A DNA stretch of 64,000 nucleotides from Parastagonospora avenae f. sp. tritici 18332-5 (Eukaryota > Ascomycota > Dothideomycetes > Pleosporales > Phaeosphaeriaceae), in assembly GCA_022559985.1 (NCBI GenBank), contig JAFJTR010000009.1, positions 372,001 through 436,000 on the forward strand. Reading direction: 5' to 3'. Positions within the stretch are counted from its first letter, which is position 1; the number at the start of each line of letters is the position of its first letter. The position numbers and the translations under genes were made by a program. The notes beneath the pieces are model-generated. The model searched no databases, was not told the origin of the DNA, and saw only the letters and a program-made list of their open reading frames with translations. This document shows, one piece after another, positions 33,026 through 42,781 of the stretch.

Positions 33026-33649
33026 TCACACCTTCCCTCTAATCAACTTCCCCAATCCCAACCCCGACGACCTCTTCTCCCTATCCTCCCTACTCCTCGG
33101 TCGTGGGCTTCCATGCCTGGACTCTGCCACCTCCGACGCCGGCGACGCCTCGCGATGCCTCCTGGACACACGCTTCGACTCGGAGCTACCAGTGGAGGTA
33201 AGCGTATCACTCCTCTTCCTCAGCTTGCGCACCGGCGTAGGCGAAGCCGTTCTCTCCGCATGAGCGCGACTAGCCGAGGACGTCGCCCTCTTCCTCCTTT
33301 CGATCTTATCAGAGTCGGGCGAGACAGCAGCACGCACGCTCCTCTCCACCGGCCTATCCATCTTAGGCGGCGTAACGGGTCTCTCCATAACCACACTCTC
33401 CAACTCGTCGATATTCACACAAATCTCCCTCTCGACCTGCACATTCTTCCTGCGGGGCGGCGAAACCGTGCGTGCGCGCTGCTTGCTGTAGCTCTCAAGA
33501 AACTTCTCGACGTCCCGCTTGTTCGCGTCGGTGCAGATGAGGCGGAAGACTTCGACGGCGATGAGCGAGGTCGCGATGTAGGAGATGAGGAAGCCCAGGC
33601 GCGACCAGAAGGTGGGGTCGAGCAAGAAGAGGAGGAAGGAGCCGTACAT
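33026..33649 (-). CDS. Single-TM protein with disordered basic tail (207 aa)
   Basis: The start was placed at the ATG at 33649 (MYGSFLLFLLDPTFWSRLGF) because the in-frame sequence upstream has no protein character. The first 45 residues form a hydrophobic anchor; the tail is Arg/Ser/Pro rich with repeated SP and TP sites (RTVSPPRRK, ERPVTPPKMDR), pointing to a disordered cytosolic region. It ends with GLGLGKLIRGKV. No family recognised. It is tail to tail with the gene ending at 32727 (298 bases apart). Confidence 0.7.
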   Translation of the reverse strand: MYGSFLLFLLDPTFWSRLGFLISYIATSLIAVEVFRLICTDANKRDVEKFLESYSKQRARTVSPPRRKNVQVEREICVNIDELESVVMERPVTPPKMDRPVERSVRAAVSPDSDKIERRKRATSSASRAHAERTASPTPVRKLRKRSDTLTSTGSSESKRVSRRHREASPASEVAESRHGSPRPRSREDREKRSSGLGLGKLIRGKV

Positions 33650-34624
33650 CGTTGCTGATGTGGAGTTGAGATATGAGGGAGAAAGATAGACGTAGAGGTG
33701 GGAATCGAAACAGAAATGATGGATGGTAATATAGTCGTATCCTCTCAAGCAAGGCACTCTCTTCCCCACCACAGACTCTTCGTCCTCTTATCAGTCCGCA
33801 GCAATATCTCTCTGCAGTGCGATGGCGCAGACATAGAAATCGAGGCAGTGTAACAACCAACTTTTTAACCAACTTCCAACACTGGGGGGCCTCGACCCCC
33901 CAAATACCTCCCGCGCCCGCGTCTCAAGTCCGTATCTCCCCCATGTCGCGCCGCGCGCCTGAACCCCCAAATTAAAACTCCCTCCGACGTGAAGGACTGC
34001 GGAGTTTGAAACCAATCAGGGGGAGTTTCAGTTGGTGTGTCTCACGTTCGAGGATGGAGGGGCGGAGCGAAGCGAGGCCAGTGGTGCGTGATGAACAGGG
34101 GGTCTGCGCTTACATCTGGGCAGCGCCTAGCGAAGAGGCGTCCAAGCAGCGAATGAACTTGACGTGAGCTGCTTCCCTCGGCTTCTGGAGTCGTAGGGCT
34201 AAGGTTCGTGGGGAAATTACACACAGGGTTTGGAGCTGTCAGAGTTGCGACCGTCTGTCGAGCTAGAGGTGGTAAGCTATTGAATCGCTAGATTTTCGAC
34301 ACCATGAGGCGTGTAATTTACCCAGGTCGCGTGTCGCGTGCGATTTGCGCGTGAGGGGATCTGAATCAAGAGTTTGTGGGAAAGCACATGTGAATGTTGA
34401 AAAAAGGCCCGGAAGAAGTCGTCAGCTCACAAGGTAACCCTGTCCACGCCAGAAAGAAGTAAAGGCAGGTCAACCGTGGGAAGTTTGAAATATGTGGAAT
34501 ATTGATTCGAATCGATCATGCAAAGCTTCTTACTGGTTCTTTGGAATATCCAAAACATCCGGAGTAATGATACACCAAAACACCTCGCTGACCCAAGCAA
34601 AACTAAACAACGACATGACATGTG
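33650..34624. other. Intergenic region
   Basis: About 975 bases containing the upstream region of the gene at 33649 and the 3' flank of the gene at 34625. No further feature seen. Confidence 0.5.
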
Positions 34625-36889
34625 CTACCGAATAACTTCATCACCCAGCATACTCTGCTCCCACACAACTTCCTCAGCAACATGGCTGCGCGCCTCCCAC
34701 GCCGCCGCCGTACTCCTCGCGCCGTGTTGGAACGCCGCAGCAGCATCGTACCCACTCCATGCCGGACTCGGGATCCACCAGAATAAGTTCCGAGACACGA
34801 GTGTTGGGATAACGAACGGGAACCGCGGGGCGTTCTCATTCACTGAGAAGCGATAGGGCGAGAAGTTCGCATACGGGTGCTGACAGTACAATTCGCATGC
34901 GATTTCCTCGCTGAGCCACCATGTGAGTAGTATTAGGAGGAGAATGCTGAAGGTGGTGAGGCCGCCGAGCGTGCGCCAGCTAGTACCTGCTCGTTTGCTC
35001 TTGAGTGCTGGGTTCCAGACGATTTGTTTCGATTTTTGGAGCAGGGAGTGGTGGCCGGATGCGGCGCAAGGGCAGGAAAGGATGACTTTGTCGCCGTCGG
35101 TGGGGTCTTCGCTGTGCTCGACGCGGTCCTCCACGCGCTTCATGCCGCGGCTGGCGTCCCTGATGCTGGTTCGGGCGGCACGGAGACGGTCGTTCATGCG
35201 GTGGAGGTGCAGGAGTTCTTGCTGACGTTGGCGTTCGGCGTCGTTGCGGGGTGTGATTGTTGGGAGTTGGAGGCCGAGGAGAGTATCTTCGTCGAGTTCA
35301 CCCTCGGGCGGTGATGAAATCAGGTCCTCGAGTGAATTTATTGTTGAGTCGCCAAAGTCTGCTGATTCTCGCCTGCCATGCGCCTTGGCTTCCTGGACGA
35401 GGGCCTCTAAAGCAGATTTCGGAAGCTGAGGCCGGACTGCTTCAGGAACTGGAGCCTCGACGACTTCTTCTACTGTAGGCGCTTTTAACTTCTGAGGACT
35501 TCTATTCTTCTGTGGCGAGCTCTTCTTGGGTGAGTTTGATGGTGATCGTGCGATGCTGATGTGCTTGCGTATTGTTCGAGGTCCCGGAGTGTCTACCCAA
35601 GCACCCGTCACTACTGGTGTTTTGGCCTCGAGTGGCCGTCGCTCCGTTGGCATCGGCGTGACATCAACATCCTCGATTTCCCTCTCTGGTTTCGGCACTG
35701 TTGGCGCTATAGGCTCTTTCGAAGTATTCTTTGCTTCGTCCTCTTCCTCCTGCTGTGTTGATACAGGCTCAGTGGGCATTTCTGGTTCCGGCTCTTCTTT
35801 GTATGTATGCTGCTCGATATGCGCTGAAGCCGGACGTGATTCGATCGCTACAGGCTGTGATGAGCTGTTCAACTGGCTCGCTGGTGCGGTCTGCGGCCGT
35901 GACGCTTCTACCCGTCCTGGGCTTGGTGTATTTGACGCCCTCGCCAGCCGTCGAAGTAGGTCCTGTGAGTCCTCTCTACGGTGTCGCAGCGGTCTTGATG
36001 GCCGTGGTCGTGTCCCCGAAACCGCCTCTTGTTCCCACACGCTCACTGTTTCGGTGCTCGTCTTGTACACGGCTACTGGCGAGTTTTCCTTGCCAGTGCC
36101 CGTGACCGGCTGCGACTTTCCAATCGCCTGCCACGAATTTGTCCTCGTCCGTAGCCGTTTCCCAGGCGAAGATGAACCTTGCGCCGTAGGTTCGCCAATA
36201 TCTGCATCCTTCGTAGGAGGTGGTACTCGCGGTCGACGCGAGCTTTCTGATGGGCTCTCTGGTATGGTGTCCGCCTTCAAACTCTCCGCTTCTCTCTGCC
36301 GTATATCGTCTAGCATAGTATTTCGTGGTATGTATGGTGTAGAAGCAATAATAGAAGCTTCGTTCAGCTCAAAAGTCAGATCCCACTCAGCAGATCGGTC
36401 GTGGCGCGGCGTGCTCTTATGCGACAGCGGACTGTCTTCGATTGATGGGCGTGCACGGTTATCGTCCATCTGGTCATCGTACAGACCATTCACTGTATCG
36501 TCTGCAAGAGGTGGCGTCTGTGCCTGCTCATCGTATGTGATTGTTCTCATCCAGTTCCGGTTCGACCTGCTCTTCCTGCCCCATCCTGCCGGCGCGTGTA
36601 TGGCAGGATCGGAGCGCGCCGAGCCGCTGCTGCTGGGTGGGCTTTGGAACTTCACGTGCGCATTCGTTTCGGCGACGGCATGGTTGCGCGCATTGTTCCG
36701 CTCGAGGTTATCCAGGGTCAGGCCGACGCGTGGTTGTGTCCGCGCCTTTCTGAAGGCTTGCACTCTGCTGCCGCTGTGTAGCGCCTCTTTCAATCGCCGT
36801 TCGTCGCGCGCATTCTGTATCATGCGCCTTTCAAAGTCGTCATCTGCGTCTTGGGAGCTCAAGTCCTGTATGTCTTCATGTTCCTCCAT
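34625..36889 (-). CDS. Large disordered fungal protein with C-terminal TM (754 aa)
   Basis: One frame; the first ATG is at 36889 (MEEHEDIQDLSSQ), since the in-frame sequence upstream has no ATG. Mostly low-complexity, charged and Ser/Pro rich, with conserved-looking islands GWGRKSRSNRNWMRTITYDE, EWDLTFELNEASIIASTPYI, GKENSPVAVYKT and ARSPSNSPKKSSPQKNR. A predicted coiled segment near residues 575-620 (LHLHRMNDRLRAARTSI) precedes a hydrophobic segment TFSILLLILLTWWLSEE about 110 residues from the end. The layout resembles a nuclear-envelope or spindle-pole-type protein, but that is an impression, not a family match. An opposite-strand frame of 483 codons (35526-36977) is its shadow. Confidence 0.75.
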   Translation of the reverse strand: MEEHEDIQDLSSQDADDDFERRMIQNARDERRLKEALHSGSRVQAFRKARTQPRVGLTLDNLERNNARNHAVAETNAHVKFQSPPSSSGSARSDPAIHAPAGWGRKSRSNRNWMRTITYDEQAQTPPLADDTVNGLYDDQMDDNRARPSIEDSPLSHKSTPRHDRSAEWDLTFELNEASIIASTPYIPRNTMLDDIRQREAESLKADTIPESPSESSRRPRVPPPTKDADIGEPTAQGSSSPGKRLRTRTNSWQAIGKSQPVTGTGKENSPVAVYKTSTETVSVWEQEAVSGTRPRPSRPLRHRREDSQDLLRRLARASNTPSPGRVEASRPQTAPASQLNSSSQPVAIESRPASAHIEQHTYKEEPEPEMPTEPVSTQQEEEDEAKNTSKEPIAPTVPKPEREIEDVDVTPMPTERRPLEAKTPVVTGAWVDTPGPRTIRKHISIARSPSNSPKKSSPQKNRSPQKLKAPTVEEVVEAPVPEAVRPQLPKSALEALVQEAKAHGRRESADFGDSTINSLEDLISSPPEGELDEDTLLGLQLPTITPRNDAERQRQQELLHLHRMNDRLRAARTSIRDASRGMKRVEDRVEHSEDPTDGDKVILSCPCAASGHHSLLQKSKQIVWNPALKSKRAGTSWRTLGGLTTFSILLLILLTWWLSEEIACELYCQHPYANFSPYRFSVNENAPRFPFVIPTLVSRNLFWWIPSPAWSGYDAAAAFQHGARSTAAAWEARSHVAEEVVWEQSMLGDEVIR

Positions 36890-37463
36890 GGCAGCATCGC
36901 TTTGGGTAGTTGTGATATGGGCGTGGCGCGTGTTGGAGTCTACAAGTGACAATCGTGTTAGCAGTGCACGCGACTAGGTTACGATATGTCAAGTTTCAGA
37001 TCATCGCGTCCAAAATGAGTTGAAGTGAAGCAAGTTGGAAATGTGTGGAATGCTCCCGAGTGTGAGTTGACGTACGGGCAGAGAGCGGGGCGAGTGGCTG
37101 GAGGGGTCGACGCGTCGTCATTGAAGAGCAATTGTCTGTGTGGGGGGGCGCATAGTAGGTCGTGCAATATAGCTATGGAGGGAAAGATTGTGAAGCGCAA
37201 TGTTTTCCAAAATGCTCAAACACCATCGCATTGTTTTCATTCGGCGACGCGTTGTGACTTTCGTGATGGCACGTGCGTGTCCCTAATGATCGCCACAGGG
37301 ATACCTAGGCGTTCGGTCCCAGCCGCTGCCAACGGTGTGGTTCACGGTTCTAGCCACAGCCTCCATGTTGATAAGTTGCAATACGTGCTATAATAACTTT
37401 CACGGAGATTTCGAGCATATCAATTGAAATTCAAAACGCGGGTATCTACACTTACACCATCCG
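36890..37463. other. Intergenic region
   Basis: Upstream of the 754-aa gene and downstream of the qutR stop. Nothing further seen. Confidence 0.5.
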
Positions 37464-40217
37464 TCACGGCTCCTGGTCATCGATCGCCTTCAGTCTCCTC
37501 TCCACCATCTCTGGATCAGCATTGCCCTGTTCGTCCCTCCAAGCACGCAGCACTTCCTCACGCATCACTCGTCGCGGCGCACGCTTCCCTGAAAACCTAT
37601 TAGCTACACTGACCAAAGTTGATGTAGCGAGCGTCTTACCTGTGAAGAGTTCAAACTGCGCAAATGCTTGTTCAGGTAAGAAATCAAGACCATCGAGATA
37701 TGTCCAAAAAGACCCCTTCTCGCGTACTTGCAACATCAACGGAGTGTTGAGTGTCTTGTATGCAATCTCCATAACTACTCCCCCCGTGGGACTGCACATC
37801 CATGCCGGTGGTAGCGTGAATTGAGCTGCAGGACCGCCGTCTATCGGATCTGCTGGTATACACGAGAGGATGATGGTAGGTTGGCGAAAGCTCTCAGGCC
37901 AAGCATCGTCACGCGTTTGCAGAACATGAAAGTTCAAGCCCTGTCCTTGTAGCTTCACAGAAGGTGCAATTCCAGCCGTTGTCGCGGACGCAAGACGCGT
38001 AAAATGGGCAACAAGCTTCTCTGCTTTGTCGACAGTCCTGTTGAAGATGACAATATTCTTTACTCCGAGTTGGAGCAACGCATACACAGCTGCTCTAGCC
38101 ATGCCACCTGCTCCAACAACTAGACTGGAACTTTTGGGTCGTACTGCATTTGCCGGAGAAAGTCCTCGTCGCACACACGAACGAATACCGATCCATTCCG
38201 TATTGTCGCCATACAAGGCCTGCACCGGTCCGGACTGGTTGCGCTCTTGGAATAGCTCTAGCTCACTGGGAATACTGTTATTGGCCTTCAGGTTGCGAAC
38301 AGGTATCAATGTATTCACAGCGCCGATCGCTCGAGCATGTTGGCTCAAGGAATCGGTCAGTGATATGACCTCCACTTTGTACGGTTGGATGACAATTGAA
38401 CCACCAAAATTCGACTCGCGCACCAGCTCCTTGAGACTGTTCAAAGACGAGCTTTGCACGCGATGGAAGCGGTGCGGCATCCCGCACGTCTCGTAAGCAG
38501 TATTGTGCATGGCCGGTGATACGCTGTATCCCAAAGATGCACCAATGATGTAGATTTGCATCGGGTCAAACGCAAATGAGGCGTAGAGAGACTGCGTCAA
38601 CTCGCGAGCAGTGACCCATGGCATCTCTGGGTTACGCTGTGCCAGTGTAGAGAACGTGGGGCTCCTCTTAGCTGAGCTGGGAATCACGGGCACAAGATGA
38701 TGGCTAAAGCATAGAGATCGACGACCAGCTTTCCCAGTGGTGTAGCATGTCAACGGAATCGGTTGGTCTCGCATGGCTTTGATCTCGTATCTCAGCTTAT
38801 GAAGGAAGTAGTTATCGTCGGAAGCCTCAGCGGAACGACTGAAGCGAGCGAGTGCGCAGCCAAGTTGAACGGCCATGTCGTATTGCGTACTCCAAAAGGC
38901 ATCAGCCCAGGGTTTTTCAACATGCAGATGCCCAACAACTTTCGTGATCCCTTTTGCCGCAAACATTCCGGTGAGCGCCTCCTTCCCGATGGACATATCG
39001 AAAGAGATGAACTCCGGCGCGGTGCGTAGGCTTTGATGCACACAGCTGACGTAGTTTGAGTGACTATCGCTCGCACCCAGCCGCGGAAGAATGTGAAGTA
39101 TGATAGGCACCACAGTGCTTCTCCGAACTTTAGAGACACAAAAGCTGATGTCAGACGATGTTGCAGTGTCGGAGTCGATGACAATTTCGAAAGCATCAGC
39201 GCCAACTTCGAGGTTCTGGATATTGGATTCTTCTGCTAACAAATCTGGCAAGGGCACCTGTACCGCACATGTGTACGTCCTGAGCTCCGTCGCTACATCT
39301 GAGAGTGGATAGCCCGGCTCCAGTGGCGGTATTGTGGTGATTGCAGGGCCATGTGGATCATTGCTGGAAGTGATCAGTGAAAGGAATTTGAGAAACGTTC
39401 TCTGCGCTCGCTTCAGTGTGAGAAAAGCTGGCGCTTCGGGCGAGCATGCGAGAAGTGCATTGCGGCTGGCTTTTGTTTCTGCAATGTTGAAGAACTCGTA
39501 GTTTGAGCAACGCCGGAGGATGGGTGCCGTGAAGTCCAGCATGTCCTTGAGCTTTTGCAGCTCAATTCCACCAAGATAGTCGTGGATTTCATGAAGGTCT
39601 CGTATGATATGCACAACTGGATGTGTCTTGGCAAAATCTTGCATGAGCATTTGTCCGTTTCGCTCAAGGGAGCCTCCATTGCATATGATGATCGCGCCTT
39701 TATCGTGCAACTGCAATGTAGTCTGAAGGAGCTCCTCTTGCCGCAAGTTGTGGTTGGCTGCGCCGAACTGCTTGCGGTATCTTGCAGTAGAAAAGCCAGT
39801 TGCTTCCTGGAAGAGTGCATCGATGTCGACTACTCGTCTTCGGCAGGCAATGGATGCAATCACAGCCAGTGTCGACTTCCCTGTTCCCCGCATACCAAGC
39901 AAGACAATGGAAGCATCTTGTTTGAAGTTTCGGCGAACGTCGCCATTGTGTAGTGCCCCTGGTGCAGGCGTGTTTCGTTGAGTAGAGTATGCGCTTGAGC
40001 TTCGTGAAGCTGTGGCCTGTTAGCTGAAAGCAATCTCTGATGAGAAGGATGCTTTAACGGATGTCATACAAGTTGCCTCTGCAATTGCATTCCTCAAGTG
40101 TGACGCAGATGCGTCGTGGCCGGGAGTGTGCGCAGAGACTATGCCGACTATACCATCGTCGCTCATGGTTGCGAAGGACCTCTTTGTGCCCACTACAGCT
40201 GAGGCCATTGCAATCAT
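37464..40217 (-). CDS. qutR: QutR-like quinate repressor, with an in-frame TAA near the N-terminus
   Basis: Repressor of the quinate utilisation genes; the family derives from the last three AROM domains. Visible: shikimate-kinase-like P-loop GMRGTGKSTLAV, a type-I dehydroquinase-like middle (TCYTTGKAGRRS), and a shikimate-dehydrogenase-like C-terminus (GASLGYSVSPAMHNTAYETC, VVGAGGMARAAVYALLQLG). A 51-nt intron at 37589-37639 (GTAAGA...TTTCAG) is multiple-of-three, so the frame reads through it, but removing it gives the usual ELFTGKRAP junction. The N-terminus (MIAMASAVVGTKRSFATMSD, from 40217) is in the same frame but separated by TAA at 40020-40022, one C-to-T step from CAA. A 42-nt intron could remove it, but its donor (GTTAAA) is poor. 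With the stop read through, length is about 900, as in known QutR. Confidence 0.85.
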
Positions 40218-40684
40218 GTCAGAGGTCCAAGAGATATTCGCTCAGAGCGCAAAACACAAATCAGTCTGGTGTGCATATTATCGCGATATGTAATATATCA
40301 AGGCTGAGTCCTGGTGGTGCCATGGCGCGACTCGGTGGGGAAGATCACGGTAGATGCGTCGTGGGTGGAAGCCAGGGTTCGCGCCGCGCTTTCCCTTTGC
40401 CTCGAAGCGAGATCGGATGAGTGTTTTTCCCTACCAATCTGAGACCATCCCTTTCCGCTCCCCAACCGCGCTCATCAACTCTTCGACAATTAGCTTTGCT
40501 CGCATCAACCGCGATGAGGGCATGCAAGTGTTGAACCTCTCCAATCCCTCATGTGTTGCGACCAGGACCTGACCGCTGCCCGGCAGTCCTGCACATCGCG
40601 CTGAGCTACAAACTCAGGGAGCTGTTCAATCTTTGCCTTCTCTTTCTCACGCCATCGAATGAGGTAGTCGGTTAGCTCAATGCT
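40218..40684. promoter_or_regulatory. Divergent qutR-qutA intergenic region
   Basis: 467 bases between the repressor and activator starts. I looked for the 16-bp palindrome GGRTAARYRYTTATCC used by Neurospora QA-1F and did not see it. Confidence 0.5.
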
Positions 40685-42781
40685 ATGTCGGCAGGAGCAC
40701 CAAAACGTCGCGCGACCCAAGTTGCAGATAAGCCTGTCAAACGAACCAGGGTTTCCAGAGCATGTGACCAGTGTCGCCTAGCAAGAGAAAAGTGCAATGG
40801 ATTGCAGCCCACCTGCTCGACATGTTCTACATCTAGGAGAGCATGCACTTACACAGCCAACGTAAAGAAGAGAGGCATTCAGCCAGGCTATATTCGTGCT
40901 CTGGAGCTAGCCCTTGCCTACCTCTTCCAGCATGATCCGGAAAACGAGGCCTTAGTGCATGACCAGTTGGCGCAAAAGGGCTCATCCTCTCTGTTGTTGA
41001 GTCGCGACTCGAAAGAGTCAAACAAGCTTCACAGACGATGGCGGAAGGCTCGTTTCTATACCGATGTCGACAAGCTTCTTTCAGGCGGCGAGCCATCGAG
41101 GCACGATCAATCAGAACCGGTATCGTCGGATAGTGACGATGAGTCAGCTGCAGAAGATCCTTCTTCTGCTGCTGCGTTCGTGTCGACTAATACTCGAAGT
41201 CCCCTACAAGTGCAGAACCAGTCTGCTTCGATCCGGAATCCCTGTCAGTCTCATTCCACCCCATGCCCTCAAACAGGGCTGCATGAACGTACAATCCTGC
41301 CGTCAGACAGCTGGAGACTTCTGGAAATATACTTTACCTACAGTCAAGCATGGTTGCCAATCTGTTCGAAACAGGATGCTTTGAGGTCATTGTATTCGTA
41401 TCCGACCGAAGGCATTGTTCTTTCTTCGAAATCCTCTGGCTCAGCTCACCATGCAGAGCTATTCAGTATCCTAGCTGTGGCCAGCATGCACGACACGGCC
41501 GACCCAAATTCGGTGAAGCAACCAAATTTTGCGCATACTTTACCGGATGAGCTGTGCGCGACAGCTAGATCTTTGATACCGGAAGAGGTGGCCCTTTTTG
41601 GTGTCGGTCATGTCAAAGCTCTGCTTAACATTGCTCTCGTCAGCCTCAATCGAATGTCCCCTCAAACTGCGTGGTTACTCGTGGGACTTGCATCTCGCAC
41701 TCTACAAGTCATGGATCAGCCTCTGCTTGACGCCAGTTCGACCTACAAGCATGTACTCCATGGGTGCTTCCTATTAGATAGTCTAATCGCTATGCATCTT
41801 GGCCAACGCCCATATCTCCACGTGGACGAAGCCCGAAGGCTCGGAAGCATAGACGAAGATGGCCTTGATGAATGGCAACCTTGGCTAGGCGCCCTCGCCT
41901 CAGGTCAGCAACCCAGAGCACCGACTATGGCTCTCAGCAGCTTCAACGCCATAGTGGATCTCATCAGCTTGCTGAGCAACAATCGCAAGCCCACAGCAGA
42001 AGCGCTAACGCTTTTGGGGCGCTGGGAATCTTCTTTACCCGTCAAATTGGATTTCATTCGTACTTTGGGTACATCCGAGACTCTCAATCCGGCGGCGATT
42101 CTTCTGAGGCTGACTTATTATTGTACATGCTTCGTCTTGACTTCGTCTGAGCAATCGCTTCGGTGGTCACTAGAACTACTCGAACGCGCTCAAACCGAGA
42201 TTGGCTGGGGGTTCTTACCACCGGTTCTCCCGATCCTATTCGGAGTGGTTCAGCAGTGCAGTGCCGAAATTTCCCTAGGGCGTAGTGTGCATGATCGCCT
42301 TGCCCAGGTACAAGTTGCTATAAATGCAGTCTGGCCGAGAATGAAGCTAGGCACATCTACGGTCCAGACCAACACAGCTACGAGACCCATGTCAACCGAA
42401 CAAAGCCTCCCGCAGCCATTCTCCGGACTCCATGCGGTGACCGAGGCCTTCCCGCTCCGCCCTGTCTCAGCCGACATGCAGCCAGCAAACCCATCGACTG
42501 GGCATATCGATCCAATCCTGGATCTTGCATCGTCCAATCAGACAGGTCTCCAATACCAGCAAATGCCGAGCGACCTTGAAAGCTTCTTTGACGAGCTAGC
42601 ATCTCTAGACACTGGGAATGATGTGGACAACCAGCCGCAATTCATGCAGAATTTAGGATTTGCGCCAGGCGCAAACATGGCCGACTTGTTCAGCGAATAC
42701 ACCACGGCGTTTATGTCGAACAATGACAGCGATGGTGTGAGCCTGGATCATTATGGCTTTTACGAGGGTCAATTGGGATGA
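40685..42781 (+). CDS. qutA: QutA-like Zn2Cys6 activator of quinate utilisation
   Basis: Intronless 698-residue frame. The zinc cluster is near residues 27-54: ACDQCRLAREKC, then PTCSTCSTSRRAC. It is followed by TANVKKRGIQPGYIRALELA, the linker diagnostic of the QutA/QA-1F group. A fungal-specific middle domain (about residues 200-520) contains WRLLEIYFTYSQAWLPIC and HGCFLLDSLIAMHLGQRPYL. The C-terminus is acidic and Asn/Gln rich, suiting an activation domain. In Aspergillus and Neurospora this activator is held inactive by QutR/QA-1S until quinate appears. The divergent neighbour is the repressor, supporting the assignment. No quinate enzymes lie within the window. Confidence 0.9.
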   Translation: MSAGAPKRRATQVADKPVKRTRVSRACDQCRLAREKCNGLQPTCSTCSTSRRACTYTANVKKRGIQPGYIRALELALAYLFQHDPENEALVHDQLAQKGSSSLLLSRDSKESNKLHRRWRKARFYTDVDKLLSGGEPSRHDQSEPVSSDSDDESAAEDPSSAAAFVSTNTRSPLQVQNQSASIRNPCQSHSTPCPQTGLHERTILPSDSWRLLEIYFTYSQAWLPICSKQDALRSLYSYPTEGIVLSSKSSGSAHHAELFSILAVASMHDTADPNSVKQPNFAHTLPDELCATARSLIPEEVALFGVGHVKALLNIALVSLNRMSPQTAWLLVGLASRTLQVMDQPLLDASSTYKHVLHGCFLLDSLIAMHLGQRPYLHVDEARRLGSIDEDGLDEWQPWLGALASGQQPRAPTMALSSFNAIVDLISLLSNNRKPTAEALTLLGRWESSLPVKLDFIRTLGTSETLNPAAILLRLTYYCTCFVLTSSEQSLRWSLELLERAQTEIGWGFLPPVLPILFGVVQQCSAEISLGRSVHDRLAQVQVAINAVWPRMKLGTSTVQTNTATRPMSTEQSLPQPFSGLHAVTEAFPLRPVSADMQPANPSTGHIDPILDLASSNQTGLQYQQMPSDLESFFDELASLDTGNDVDNQPQFMQNLGFAPGANMADLFSEYTTAFMSNNDSDGVSLDHYGFYEGQLG

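Noticed and set aside
35526..36977. 483-codon plus-strand open frame
   Set aside because: It is the shadow of the 754-aa gene on the minus strand; its translation is Ser/Arg/Cys rich without domains.
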